Assembly: GCA_964541615.1 (NCBI GenBank)
Contig: CAZIRA010000024.1
Span: forward strand, 1-28,591
Length of the DNA: 28,591 nucleotides
DNA from: UPXZ01 sp964541615
GTDB lineage: Bacteria > Bacteroidota > Bacteroidia > Bacteroidales > Paludibacteraceae
Reading direction: 5' to 3'
Position numbers and translations under genes: made by a program. How positions within the stretch are numbered: position 1 is the first letter of the stretch; each line of letters opens with the position of its first letter. This document shows, piece after piece, positions 15,601 through 24,700 of this stretch. Under the pieces are notes generated by a model. That model had not been told where the DNA came from, made no database searches, and saw only the letters and a list, made by a program, of their open reading frames with translations.

Positions 15601-17027
15601 TTTCCTTCTACGCCTTGCAGGGAAAGGATGGGAATAAAAACGATCAGAATAATTAACTGCCCGAAAATAGCAGACTGCATCATCGTAGATGCGCTTTCTT
15701 TCGTTATTTCATTATTGAGGATTTGTCGTTCTACGGGCGAAATATTCTGATACTGCAACTGATTGGCTGTGAGGCGGACCACGATGTACTCGACAATAAT
15801 CACTGCACCATCGATGATAATACCAAAGTCGAGGGCGCCAAGGCTCATTAGGTTGGCATCGATACCGAAAACGTACATCATAGAAAGGGTAAAAAGCAAC
15901 GCCAACGGTATCATGGACGCAATTACGAGTGCGGAGCGCATATTACCCAGCAGCAGTAAGACCACGAAAAAAACGATGATGCAGCCGAAAAGCAGGTTTT
16001 CGAAAACAGTGGTCGTGGTTTTGCCAATCAGTTCGCTTCGCTCCAAAATCGGATTGATGTATACGCCTTCGGGGAGCGATTTCTGCACCTCATCCACGCG
16101 TGATTTCACTTCGTTGATTACTTTTTTGGAATTGGCATTTTTCAGCATCATAATCTGACCGAGTACTTTTTCGCCTTCACCGTTGGCTGTAATAGCTCCA
16201 AAACGGTTGGCATAGCCGAAGTGCACTTTTGCCACATCTTTGACCAATACAGGAATTCCGCTCTGATTTTTGACTAAAATATTCTCGATGTCTTCGAGCG
16301 ATTTCACTTGTCCGTCGCCACGGATAAAGTAACTTTCGCTTTTTTTCTCAATATAGGCTCCGCCCGAAATGCTGTTGTTATTCTCCAAAGCCGAAAAAAT
16401 ATCCATCAGCGAAATGCCCAGTGCCTGCATGCGTGAGGGGTCAACGGCCACTTCGTACTGTTTCAAGTATCCGCCCCAGCTGTTCACTTCCACCACGCCG
16501 TCGATCCCGGAAAGCTGTCTGCGCACAATCCAATCCTGAATAGTCCGCAGATCCATGGCTGTGTAACGGTCTTCGTAACCAGGTTTCACGTCCAGCACGT
16601 ACTGATAAATTTCACCCAAACCAGTAGTAATGGGACCCATTTCCGGCGTACCAAAACCTTCGGGAATTTCAGCCGAAGCACTCTTGATTTTTTCGGCTAT
16701 CAACGTACGGGGAAGGTAGGTGCCCATGCTTTCTTTGAAAACGATCGTCACCACCGAAAGTCCAAACTTGGAAACGGAACGAATTTCGGTAACGCCGGGA
16801 AGATTAGCCATTTGAAGTTCAACGGGCGCGGTGATAAACTGCTCGATTTCCTGCGTAGAAAGGTTGTTGGAAGTGGTGATAACCTGCACCTGGTTGTTGG
16901 TGATATCGGGCACGGCACCCACAGGAATATTGAAAATGGCGTACAACCCAAATCCAACAATGGATAATGTAAACAAGATTACAATCAGCTTGTATTTCAG
17001 ACTGAAACCAATAATTTTATCGAGCAT
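12678..17027 (-). CDS. CzcA/CusA-type heavy-metal RND pump fused to TolC-like outer-membrane factor
   Basis: A 1449-residue fusion. Residues 1 to about 1045 are a complete RND proton/metal antiporter. They start at the first membrane helix (IVILFTLSIVGFGLYAIF), have two large periplasmic loops, and carry DFGIIIDGAVIIVE in helix 4 near residue 400, whose acidic residues carry protons in CzcA. That motif favours Zn/Co/Cd-type over Cu/Ag-type pumps. From about residue 1046 the sequence becomes a signal peptide (VRKFKSKNFIIPLLLAVSGALSAQ in two parts: basic then hydrophobic) followed by an outer-membrane efflux protein (about 1070-1449) with long helical segments. If the internal signal is cut, pump and channel would separate after synthesis. 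The downstream gene is the adaptor, so the whole tripartite system comes from two genes. Such fusions are known in Bacteroidetes. Confidence 0.92.
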   Translation of the reverse strand: MLDKIIGFSLKYKLIVILFTLSIVGFGLYAIFNIPVGAVPDITNNQVQVITTSNNLSTQEIEQFITAPVELQMANLPGVTEIRSVSKFGLSVVTIVFKESMGTYLPRTLIAEKIKSASAEIPEGFGTPEMGPITTGLGEIYQYVLDVKPGYEDRYTAMDLRTIQDWIVRRQLSGIDGVVEVNSWGGYLKQYEVAVDPSRMQALGISLMDIFSALENNNSISGGAYIEKKSESYFIRGDGQVKSLEDIENILVKNQSGIPVLVKDVAKVHFGYANRFGAITANGEGEKVLGQIMMLKNANSKKVINEVKSRVDEVQKSLPEGVYINPILERSELIGKTTTTVFENLLFGCIIVFFVVLLLLGNMRSALVIASMIPLALLFTLSMMYVFGIDANLMSLGALDFGIIIDGAVIIVEYIVVRLTANQLQYQNISPVERQILNNEITKESASTMMQSAIFGQLIILIVFIPILSLQGVEGKMFRPMAMAFGFAIIGAMIFCLTWLPVISSIYLRPIDVNKKNFSDKLIEFALKSYQPVLKWALNKKILVFTLSFLTLLFSVFVFNRMGGEFIPTLDEGDFVIQPVLKTGTSLSKTIELTTQMENILMEKFPEVEKIVCRIGAAEVPTDPMSMEEIDMIIRLKPKKTWTSAKTKEDLAEKFKEALNIIPGIEYEFTQPIEMRFNELITGVRADIAVKIFGDDLDYLSQKAQEIRLLIEKVDGAGDVILEKTTGLPQMNVAYNRSKIAYYGIDIKTLNSYLATAFGGEITGSVFEGERRFDMVLRLQEADRTDIDNVRQLPIPLPNGSQVPLSELADINYAEGPAKISRENTHRRVVVSVNVRNRDLQSVVEDIQAVVDENVKLNPGYYISYGGQFENLQNATKRLVFAVPIALALIFIFLHFAFKSMKDSIMIFTAVPLSVVGGIMALWIRGMPFSISAGVGFIALFGIAVLNGIVLIEHLKHLKEKGMKDMNELVMKGTADRLRPVILTASAAAMGFLPMAISTGAGAEVQRPLATVVIGGLITSTMLTMIVLPLLFKVFHDDEGLKYKIVRKFKSKNFIIPLLLAVSGALSAQTSTYSLEQCVDFALKNNKELGAYSLKIEERKALAKPFMAVDKTQVYYGYDQANVAENGHPIQTVGVEQTFLFPTIYGMNVQMNRMEVTQAELELQKQRMALIKNVAASYYSVQFFQEKQRYFMRVDSLYARMSVMAETQLRLGDISRLDKLNVQAKKQQTALELSKIAIEIQNAYSSLKAMMQTGEDFRISENSLKTIAVHEPDFQNNPVIQQYRLRSDYLKTSSKAEQHQLLPDISLGYFYGNNRYENAHGYHGFQVGLGIPLFWGSQRSKIKASRIASDANELLLQNNLILLEMKYRNLQNELSKFSKTIDFYNNTGRQLSGEITRTASRSYETGEIDFYQFAVSMENALKLQLDYYEAVSEYNRVALEINYLTAPNP

Positions 17028-17100
17028 AAAGCAATGGTTTGAAGGGAATTAAACAACCGGAAACATCTATACGAAGCTACTTATGAGATAAAATTCATAG

Positions 17101-17108
17101 CAAAGTTA
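17101..17108 (-). promoter_or_regulatory. -7 promoter element of metal efflux operon
   Basis: On the minus strand this reads TAACTTTG, a match to TAnnTTTG, 74 bp upstream of the pump start at 17027. No metal-sensor operator or regulator gene is recognisable nearby. Confidence 0.55.
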
Positions 17109-17330
17109 TGAATTTATATTTTCTAAATGTAAAAAAAGTGATATTAAAATATAAAATTTAGAATGATTGTAGATAAGACTTCTACTACCATAATATCGCC
17201 TCTGCGTGGTTTTACGAAGTTACGTAGTGTCGCAATTTTGGGCGCGATAAAGTTCTCATTAATCTACGAAGCCCTGTAAGGGCGAAATTGTGTTATATCG
17301 TAATAATTAAGAAAAAATAATCAACTTCTA
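17109..17330. other. Non-coding spacer with palindromic element
   Basis: The 361-bp gap between pump and phosphatase genes (17028-17388) contains the pump promoter, a phosphatase terminator and, between them, a moderately GC-rich stretch with GCCCT-GTA-AGGGC (17271-17283). ATCGC and GCGAT segments lie nearby (about 17191-17248). No open frame with coding character was seen; it looks like a degenerate intergenic repeat. Confidence 0.4.
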
Positions 17331-17365
17331 AAAAAAATCAGCCGGCACTTTTGCACCGGCTGATT
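17329..17365 (-). terminator. Rho-independent terminator of alkaline phosphatase gene
   Basis: AATCAGCCGG (17336-17345) pairs with CCGGCTGATT (17356-17365), a perfect 10-bp stem with a 10-nt loop. On the minus strand it is followed by a run of T (complement of the A run at 17330-17337). It lies 24 bp after the phosphatase stop. Confidence 0.92.
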
Positions 17366-17388
17366 TGTATATTATGTAGAACTAATAT

Positions 17389-19026
17389 TTATTTCCCAAA
17401 CACCTTTTCTTTCAACTTCCTTGGAAGGTAAAAAGTATTATTTTTATCTACAAATACAGCCACAGATCCGAGTTCAACAGGATTTCCATTCAATGTGGCC
17501 ACTGAGCTGAAAGCCGGTATTTCCAGCGTTTGTCTTTTCAGTTTTACTACTAAATTTGGTTTTCCTCCTTTCTGAACGATTTCGTATTTAATGCCTTCAA
17601 AAACATCAGAATGTTTGGCAAATGCATTGGCTGTGTGCTCTTTCATCGAAGTTTTGAGTCCGCTTACCTTATAGAGGTAGTCATGTAGTTCGGTATTTCG
17701 CACATTTCCTGAAAGCGCATCGCCCTGCGGATGATACACGGCCAGGAAAACCTCTTCGCCCGTGTGACCGCCTGTGGTGTAGCCGAATCCGGTACGTTCG
17801 TTGTAAATTCCCGTGATGTAATGGCCCATGTTTTGAGCTTCGGAAGCCTTGGTGTAATCCACGGATTTATAATTCTTTGAACTTAATAGCTTCTCTTTTT
17901 CAGCGTCAGTGATTTCAATTCCTGTGTATTTTTTAAAAACACTTTTAATCTCATCTTGCTTTGTATTAAGCAGGATTTTCTCTAACCCTTCCGCAGTGCG
18001 TTTGTATTGAGAAACCGCACCAAAAAGTTCTTCGAGCGTCATTCTGGAATAACTTCTTTTCATTCCGTTTCTTCCGATTGAAAATCCGCTGTTGCCGTGG
18101 TCAGGAAGAATCACAACAGTAGTATTTCCATCTTTTTTTGCAAATTCAATGGCTTTTCCCACAGCTTCGTCAAAGGCAAGGTATTCGCCGATAATTCCTG
18201 CAGGATCGTTGGCGTGCGCAGCCCAGTCTACTTTGCTTCCTTCTACCATCAGGAAAAATCCATTCGGATTTTTATTCAGAACTTCAATCGCTTTTTCAGT
18301 CATTTCTGAAACTGAAGGCTCTTCGGCAGGATTTCTATCCAAATCATATGACATAGCTCTGTCCTGAAACAATGCCCAAACTTTCTCACCATTAAAATTC
18401 AGCATGGCATTTCTGTCGTTTTGAATCAGCGTGGTGCCTGTGTTTTTGAAATGCTGTTTCATATCGTCAGACACAAATTCGTTGCCTCCTCCGAACATGA
18501 CCGAAAGATTATTGAAAGCCATCTGTGGAGCAATTGCTTTGTAATCACTACGGCTGTACGAATGCGCGGCACAGTCGGCTGGTGTAGCGTGAGGAAATTC
18601 GCAGGTAACGACCAATCCTGCGGCTTTATTCTGTTCCATCTGCATCGCTTCCAAAATCGTCACAAGTGGCTGGTAAGCACTATCAGGATTTAATTTCACT
18701 AAATCATTATCAGGGTCAGCCACCGGATATATCGCCACATTACCAGCTTGCTGAGGCACTCCGGTCATGTACGTAGAAGTTGTCGGTGCCGAATCTCCAA
18801 TGGGTGCATTGGAAGAAAAGGTAGTAACAGTACCTGAAATATAAGGATCCACATGGAGTCGTGTGCCTTCGTTTCTGTACACTTTCAGCCAGCGCGAAGC
18901 TGACAAAACACTCAGCGTAGTTCCGTCAGGAATCATCACAATCAGATTTTTGGTCGGCCTCACTTCTTGCGCAAGCAGTGAACCTAAAAAAAGTAAAAGA
19001 ATCAGGGAATTAAAAATGCGTTTCAT
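17389..19026 (-). CDS. phoA: Alkaline phosphatase, PhoA family
   Basis: A 545-residue exported metalloenzyme that hydrolyses phosphate monoesters in the periplasm or at the outer surface. The signal peptide ends near LLAQ (residue 20). Active-site elements are in the family order: Asp34 in MIPDGTT (metal), Ser79 in GDSAPTTST (nucleophile), VEGSKVDWAAHAND (about 262-275; Glu, Asp and His metal ligands), LPDHGNSG (about 313-320; Asp-His metal pair) and GGHTGEEV (His ligand) towards the C-terminus. It is longer than the E. coli enzyme by inserts between the last two sites. The gene is monocistronic, with its own -7 element (19054-19061) and terminator. No Pho-box-like repeats were recognised, so phosphate control is only presumed. 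Confidence 0.93.
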   Translation of the reverse strand: MKRIFNSLILLLFLGSLLAQEVRPTKNLIVMIPDGTTLSVLSASRWLKVYRNEGTRLHVDPYISGTVTTFSSNAPIGDSAPTTSTYMTGVPQQAGNVAIYPVADPDNDLVKLNPDSAYQPLVTILEAMQMEQNKAAGLVVTCEFPHATPADCAAHSYSRSDYKAIAPQMAFNNLSVMFGGGNEFVSDDMKQHFKNTGTTLIQNDRNAMLNFNGEKVWALFQDRAMSYDLDRNPAEEPSVSEMTEKAIEVLNKNPNGFFLMVEGSKVDWAAHANDPAGIIGEYLAFDEAVGKAIEFAKKDGNTTVVILPDHGNSGFSIGRNGMKRSYSRMTLEELFGAVSQYKRTAEGLEKILLNTKQDEIKSVFKKYTGIEITDAEKEKLLSSKNYKSVDYTKASEAQNMGHYITGIYNERTGFGYTTGGHTGEEVFLAVYHPQGDALSGNVRNTELHDYLYKVSGLKTSMKEHTANAFAKHSDVFEGIKYEIVQKGGKPNLVVKLKRQTLEIPAFSSVATLNGNPVELGSVAVFVDKNNTFYLPRKLKEKVFGK

Positions 19027-19053
19027 ATAGTTTTTTTATTATATTTCGAAAAA

Positions 19054-19061
19054 CAAAGGTA
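19054..19061 (-). promoter_or_regulatory. -7 promoter element of alkaline phosphatase
   Basis: On the minus strand this reads TACCTTTG, a full match to TAnnTTTG, 28 bp upstream of the phosphatase start at 19026. Confidence 0.65.
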
Positions 19062-19226
19062 ATCATTTTTTCAAAATTCTAATTTAAACAACAGAATTGT
19101 CATATTCTGACTTACTTCTTATCAAAAAGTGAGTAAGTTTTACATTGTAACAAACTGCTTTTTCTTTTGTTCCACAAAAAGTTAAATCATTCAAAACAAG
19201 GCTACAATTAAAAATCGGAAGTATCA

Positions 19227-19258
19227 TTTCTGAAATTTCTTTTTTTTGAGTACTTTCG
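19227..19258 (+). promoter_or_regulatory. Promoter of DUF3127 gene
   Basis: TTTC (19227-19230), a 20-bp spacer and TACTTTCG (19251-19258) match the Bacteroidetes -33/-7 consensus with one mismatch in each box. The -7 box ends 34 bp before the ATG at 19293. Confidence 0.5.
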
Positions 19259-19292
19259 CATAATATTTTACATCATTCTATAAATTATAAAA

Positions 19293-19670
19293 ATGGATAT
19301 TTCAGGAAAAATTATTGCCGTACTACCTGTGACTACCGGTCAAGGGAAAAACGGTATCTGGCGTTCGCAGGACTTTGTGTTGGAAACTGGCGACCAATAC
19401 CCCAAAAAAGTGTGTATAAACTTATTCAACGATAAAATTGATAAATTTCCAGTTGCCGTAAACGATGAAGTGACCGTAAGCTTCGACATTGATGCGCGTG
19501 AATACAACGGACGCTGGTACAACTCTGTAAAAGCATGGAACGTGAAGAATAAAAATGAATCGCCTGTTTTGGGCAACCTTCCAAAATCGGACATTATAGG
19601 TGAGCCTCCTGCTGATTTCACGGCGCCCTTCAGCCTGAACGATTCCGGCGACTCCCCTTTCCCATTCTAA
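19293..19670 (+). CDS. DUF3127 domain protein (OB-fold-like, possible ssDNA-binding)
   Basis: A 125-residue cytoplasmic protein matching DUF3127: MDISGKIIAVLPVTTGQGKNG at the start, then KKVCINLFNDKIDKF and FDIDAREYNGRWYNSVKAW. The alternating strands with a GRWYNS turn resemble an OB fold. The C-terminal 35 or so residues are Pro-, Ser- and Asp-rich and end in an acidic-aromatic tip (SGDSPFPF), similar in style to the protein-interaction tail of single-stranded DNA-binding proteins. A role with single-stranded nucleic acid is inferred from this resemblance only. It is a single-gene unit with its own promoter and terminator. Confidence 0.85.
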   Translation: MDISGKIIAVLPVTTGQGKNGIWRSQDFVLETGDQYPKKVCINLFNDKIDKFPVAVNDEVTVSFDIDAREYNGRWYNSVKAWNVKNKNESPVLGNLPKSDIIGEPPADFTAPFSLNDSGDSPFPF

Positions 19671-19689
19671 ATTTAACTTCGGAAGCAAA

Positions 19690-19726
19690 ACAGAGGACGT
19701 TCAATTTGAATGTCCTCTGTAGTTTT
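19690..19726 (+). terminator. Rho-independent terminator after DUF3127 gene
   Basis: ACAGAGGACGTTCAA pairs with TTGAATGTCCTCTGT (19690-19720; one G-T pair), a nearly perfect 14-bp stem, followed by AGTTTT. It lies 20 bp past the stop. Confidence 0.88.
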
Positions 19727-19836
19727 CAATCTGCTTGAAAAGTTGTAAGAAAAATTCATCACAACTTTCATACAGACTGATTTTCGGTCGATTTATTTTC
19801 ATTCACTTTTACCATCAGTTTCTTGAAAATAATTAC

Positions 19837-19844
19837 TATTTTTG
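19837..19844 (+). promoter_or_regulatory. -7 promoter element of sigma factor operon
   Basis: TATTTTTG matches TAnnTTTG and lies 40 bp upstream of the sigma factor ATG at 19885. This suggests the sigma and anti-sigma genes are transcribed by the housekeeping polymerase. Confidence 0.5.
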
Positions 19845-19884
19845 CTTAATTATCATGATCTTTTCGTGATTTTTGGCTGTAATA

Positions 19885-20454
19885 ATGGCAAAAAAAATTC
19901 CACTTGATATTTATGATGAAGACGCTGCGCTGTTTCTGTTAATTAAAAAACGCGACAAAGAAGCTTTCACCATCATTTACAACAAGTACCACAAATATCT
20001 GTACGTGTTGGCGGAACGCTATTTGAAAAATTCTGAAATGGCTGAGGATATCGTTCAGCAGGTGTTTGTAAAACTATGGGAAACGCTGAAAAACATTGAT
20101 ATTCAGGTAAATCTGAAAAATTACCTTTATACAATGACCAAAAACCACATTCTCAATACGATCCGCGACAATAAAGAGTTGATTTCGCTCAGCTACGAAA
20201 ATGCACAGATTGAGTTAAAAGATGAAACCGCAGATTTTTTGAAAATGCTGGAAGAATCACAACTTATATCACTGCTTCACGAAGGAATTGATTTACTACC
20301 ACCTCAAAAACGGGATATCTGCTACAAAAAAATCAACGAAAATAAAAGTAACCAGGAAATTGCCGATGAGTTAGGTATAACTGTAAACACCGTAAAATCA
20401 CATTACCAGGAATCAATCAAGATGCTTCGCATTTATTTCAAAAAAATTGAATAA
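19885..20454 (+). CDS. ECF-type RNA polymerase sigma factor
   Basis: A 189-residue sigma-70 family member with only regions 2 and 4, as in extracytoplasmic-function sigmas. Region 2 is seen at about residues 25-75 (YNKYHKYLYVLAERYLKNSEM in its first part, then DIVQQVFVKLWE). Region 4 is at about 135-185, with the helix-turn-helix SNQEIADELGITVNTVKSHY. The start is ATG 19885; a TTG at 19873 is less likely. It is followed 68 bp later by a FecR-type anti-sigma gene and then by SusC/SusD homologues. It should direct transcription of the glycan-uptake genes when the transporter is loaded. The recognised promoter cannot be named from one locus. Confidence 0.93.
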   Translation: MAKKIPLDIYDEDAALFLLIKKRDKEAFTIIYNKYHKYLYVLAERYLKNSEMAEDIVQQVFVKLWETLKNIDIQVNLKNYLYTMTKNHILNTIRDNKELISLSYENAQIELKDETADFLKMLEESQLISLLHEGIDLLPPQKRDICYKKINENKSNQEIADELGITVNTVKSHYQESIKMLRIYFKKIE

Positions 20455-20522
20455 TTTTCAATTCTAACTAATACTTTTTATCTCCCACTGTGTCTATATC
20501 ATACAATGCATCACTACGCTTC

Positions 20523-21512
20523 ATGGACACACCTGATAAAAATCTGATAAACAATGTAATTGCCGGATCCGCCACCAAAAAGGAAGCCCGCGAAGTGGCC
20601 GATTGGTTTTCCTCAACGGATGAAGGTCAGGCTTATCTGTCAGAACTGATCAATCAGGAAGCTCAACGGCTTGATGCAGCAGGTGTCTCAGAAAATAGTG
20701 TGCATCCTGTTATTTCACAACAAATTTTATCTGAAATCAACACTCGTATTCATCAGAGAACAGTACGCAGCATGATTTTCAAAGTAGCAGCCGTAGTTAT
20801 TCCATTTATACTGCTTGCCGGATTGACATTTTACACAAATTCCAGAGTAGATTTGTTTGGCACTACCGAGTATGCCGAATTTCATATTCCAAAAGGAGAA
20901 AAAACCCGCATTTTGTTTCAGGATGGAAGCCAGGCATTCCTAAATTCGGATACAAAAATCAAATATCCACGTAAATTTGGATTGACAAACCGAAAAATTC
21001 AGATAGAAGGTGAAGCTTATTTCAAGATTTCTACCAACAGCAAGCGACCATTTATCGTGGAGATAAACGACACAAAAGTGGAAGTTCTCGGGACTTCATT
21101 CAATGTAAAAGCCTACAAGGAAGACCATGAAATGAATATTGTGCTGGATAAGGGGAAAATTGTGTTTGACACACCACTCAAGGACTACGACATGCTGCCG
21201 GGACAGCAGGCAATCTACGATAAAAAAACAGGCAAATGCAGCATTATAACGCTCGAAAAATCAGGTGAAGCTTCGCTTTGGGTAAACGGAATCATCTCAT
21301 TCCGCGATACGCCGATGGCCGAAGTCCTGAAAACGCTCAATAGAATGTATAATGTGGAATTCAAAATAGAAGATCCTATAGTTTATAAATATACATATAC
21401 GCTAACCACCAGCAACACTACGCTGAAAAACATCACAAAAGAACTGGAAAAAATCACACCGGTGCGTTTTCGTATAAACAATGACAATATTATAGCTGTA
21501 TCAAGCAGATAG
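20523..21512 (+). CDS. FecR-type anti-sigma factor with DUF4974 domain
   Basis: A 329-residue inner-membrane protein. The cytoplasmic N-terminal part (1-84) should hold the ECF sigma factor. One membrane helix spans about 85-105 (MIFKVAAVVIPFILLAG). The periplasmic part has the FecR domain (AEFHIPKGEKTRILFQDGSQ through GTSFNVKAY, about 115-225) and a C-terminal DUF4974 domain (about 255-329, FRDTPMAEVLKTLNRMYNV) that resembles an STN fold and should contact the STN domain of the SusC-like partner. The GTG at 20490 would extend the frame by 11 residues; ATG 20523 is preferred. It shares an operon with the sigma gene. A 260-bp gap with a 22-bp palindrome separates it from the transporter. Confidence 0.92.
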   Translation: MDTPDKNLINNVIAGSATKKEAREVADWFSSTDEGQAYLSELINQEAQRLDAAGVSENSVHPVISQQILSEINTRIHQRTVRSMIFKVAAVVIPFILLAGLTFYTNSRVDLFGTTEYAEFHIPKGEKTRILFQDGSQAFLNSDTKIKYPRKFGLTNRKIQIEGEAYFKISTNSKRPFIVEINDTKVEVLGTSFNVKAYKEDHEMNIVLDKGKIVFDTPLKDYDMLPGQQAIYDKKTGKCSIITLEKSGEASLWVNGIISFRDTPMAEVLKTLNRMYNVEFKIEDPIVYKYTYTLTTSNTTLKNITKELEKITPVRFRINNDNIIAVSSR

Positions 21513-21611
21513 AAAATGAATACGTGGACTTTTTGAAAATAATTGTTGAATAAATTTATTAAACTAATACTTTTCACTATCATTGTATCAAATTATAAGC
21601 CGTCAAAAACA

Positions 21612-21633
21612 CTTTTTTCAACGTTGAAAAAAG
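21612..21633. promoter_or_regulatory. Perfect 22-bp palindrome upstream of SusC-like gene
   Basis: CTTTTTTCAAC is followed directly by its exact reverse complement. It lies 99 bp after the anti-sigma stop and 139 bp before the transporter ATG. It could be an operator or the terminator of the sigma/anti-sigma unit, although the stem is A/T-rich. No clean TAnnTTTG element is seen in the gap, consistent with an alternative-sigma promoter. Confidence 0.5.
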
Positions 21634-21772
21634 GGAAGTAATCTGAATTACCTGACGCACACAAACAACCTTGAATTTTTGAAATATTGATCCGGGAGTT
21701 AAATTAACTTGTTGAAAATTAGAATCATTCTGATTACTATATAATTGTTTAACTTTATTTAATGTTCGTACT

Positions 21773-24700
21773 ATGAGAAAAATCTTCTTTAGAAGGGCGT
21801 CATTAATTTTTATTTCTCTTTTGCTGTTAGGGCCTGGAAATCCTGTACTTGCATAAAAGGTAAATTTAAATTATAGCCAGCAAAGTCTAAAAAACGTACT
21901 GAAAAGTATCAGTCGCCAGACCGGTTATACTTTGGCGTACAGCAAAGAAGTCGTTAACCTTGACGACAATGTCAGTATTCAATTAAAAGATGCTGATTTA
22001 CCTGATGCAATGGCAAAATTATTTGCCAATCGTAATTTGAATTACGAAATCAAAGACAACAAAATCTACATTGCTGACAATTCTCAGCGTGCAGAAGCCA
22101 AATCAACCTCAGCTCAGCAGTCTGACAACGTACAGCTGCGCGGTAGAGTAACCGACGACAGCGGAGAGCCAATTATCGGCGCCAGCGTACAGGTTCCAAA
22201 TACCGGAATCGGCACAATCACCAACTCGAACGGAGATTTCACACTCTCTGTACCCCGCGGATCGTTGTTGCGTTTCTCCTACATCGGCTATTCCAATCAG
22301 GAATTTACAATTACCAATCAGTCTGTGCTGAATGTACAACTGAATGAAGACGTGGCCAGCCTCGAAGAACTTATCGTAATCGGTTACGGTGTGCAGAAAA
22401 AAAGCGTGGTTACAGCTGCCATCAGCCGTGTTACAGCCGAAGACCTGGCACAGTCCAAACCATCACGTATTGAAGACGTGCTGAAAGGAAAAGTTTCCGG
22501 AGTTCAGATCACACAAAGTTCCGGACATCCAGGCGCTGATTCAAAAGTACGTATCCGTGGTATTGGTACCATCAACAACAGTGATCCTCTCTATATCGTC
22601 GACGGAATGCCGGTTGACGGAGGTATCGCATACCTCAACCCTGCCGACATCCAATCTGTTGAAATTTTGAAAGACGCCGCTTCAGCTGCTATTTATGGTA
22701 CGCGTGCTGCAAACGGTGTTGTTTTGATTACCACAAAATCCGGATCGGTTAGCAAAGGTTCTATCAACTACAATTTCAGTTACGGATGGCAAAATCCGTG
22801 GAAGAAAAAAAGGATGCTGAACGCAACTGAATACATGACTTTGATGAATGAAGCTTCGCTGAATGACGGTGGCTTACCTGTATACGGTGCAAATGCATTT
22901 AACAAATTAGGTGGAGCCGGCACAGACTGGCAAGACGCTACATTCAACTACGACGCTCCTATCCAATCACACCAAATCAGCGCGAGCGGTGGAAGCCAAA
23001 ATGCACAGTATTTCCTTTCTGCAGGTTATTTCAGCCAGGAAGGCATTATCGGCGGTAACTTTGGTAGATCCAACTATGACCGTTTCAGCGTTCGTTCCAA
23101 TACTACATTTGCAGCTTACGAAACAAAAGAACGTTCTTTCCTGAATAAATTGGACGTAGGTGTAAACATGGGATATTCAAGAGTAAAATCTACAGGCGTT
23201 GATGCCAATTCCGAGTACGGCTCCATTCTGGGTAGTGCTATCGGTTCTTCTCCGCTATCTCCAATTTATGCTCCTGAAACATCAGAATTTGATTTCATCT
23301 ATACTCAATCTTACATTGAGAATAAATACCCAACAGCTGTAAGAGACGCAGAAGGAAGATTATTTTCTTTGCCAACTTCTGTATTCCAGGAACTCGCCAA
23401 CCCCCTGGCAATGCTCAATCAACCCGGAATGGGAAGAAACAACGAAGACAAATTTGTGGGAACTTTCTGGGGTGAATTAAGTCTTCTTCCAGGCTTGAAA
23501 TTCAAATCTTCTTTCGGTACTGACCTTGCATTCTGGGGCTACGACAGCTACAACTTCCCCTATTTTATGACCACTCAGGGAAAAGAAATTCAGCGAAGCG
23601 ACGTTCAAAGCCAAATGAACAGAGGTATGAAATGGCAGCTTGAAAATGTATTGTCATACAACAAAACATTTAACGAAGTTCACAATTTCTCTGCTGTTTT
23701 GGGACAATCTGCCATCAGATACAGCACCCGCAATTTAGGCGGTTATACTAAAGACCTGCTGATGCTTGATCCGGTCATGGCAAACATCAACTCAGGAACT
23801 GCCGACAAAATTGACCAGTCAGTTTGGGGTGGAACCAACGGATTTGACTACGAATCACTGGCATCTTACTTCGGTCGTGTAATTTACAACTTCGACGAGC
23901 GCTACATGGCACAGGCTTCTGTTCGTCGTGACGGTTCTTCACGTTTTGGTCCAAACAACAAATGGGCTATTTTCCCTGCATTCTCTTTAGGCTGGAATGT
24001 TCACAACGAATCTTTCATGGAAAACCGACCGGATTGGTTCAATGCATTGAAAATCCGTTACAGCTGGGGTTCCAATGGTAACGAACGTATGCCGAACTTC
24101 CGCTATGTTTCTCGCCTGGATGGTGGTCAAAACTACTACTACGGCGGCGGCTACATCGTTGACTCGCCTACTACCGGAACAATTAACGGAACTATGCAGT
24201 ACGGTAGTTCTCCGGCAGGTCTTCCAAACCCATCATTGAAATGGGAGCACTCCGTACAGAGCGACTTCGGTTTTGATGCACAATTTTTCAACAGCGCATT
24301 GACATTCAGCTTCGATTATTATACCAAAAAAACCAATGGTATGTTGATTCAGGTGCCAATTCCTGCATACGTGGGTCAAGGTTCTCCCTGGGGCAACGTG
24401 GGTGATATGAAAAACAGCGGGTTGGAATTTGAATTAGGATGGAAACAAGTGGTAAACGATTTCAAATACCATATTTCTGCCAATGCTTCTTTTGCTAAAA
24501 ATATTTTGGTTAACCTGGGTAATGCTACCGGCGAAACAATTTTGGAAAATGCCGGAGCTTCCGGAGTCGGATCTTATGTAAAAGGTAAAAATGGTGAGGT
24601 TTATCCGTATTTCTACGGTTTCAAAACGGATGGAATCTTCCAAAATCAGACAGAAGTTGATGCTTACGTAAACACCGACGGAGTTAAATACCAGCCGCTA

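Noticed and set aside
13344..16158. Several plus-strand open frames of 70-185 codons within the efflux pump gene
   Set aside because: All are antisense to the continuous, domain-complete pump-channel fusion and show no independent features.
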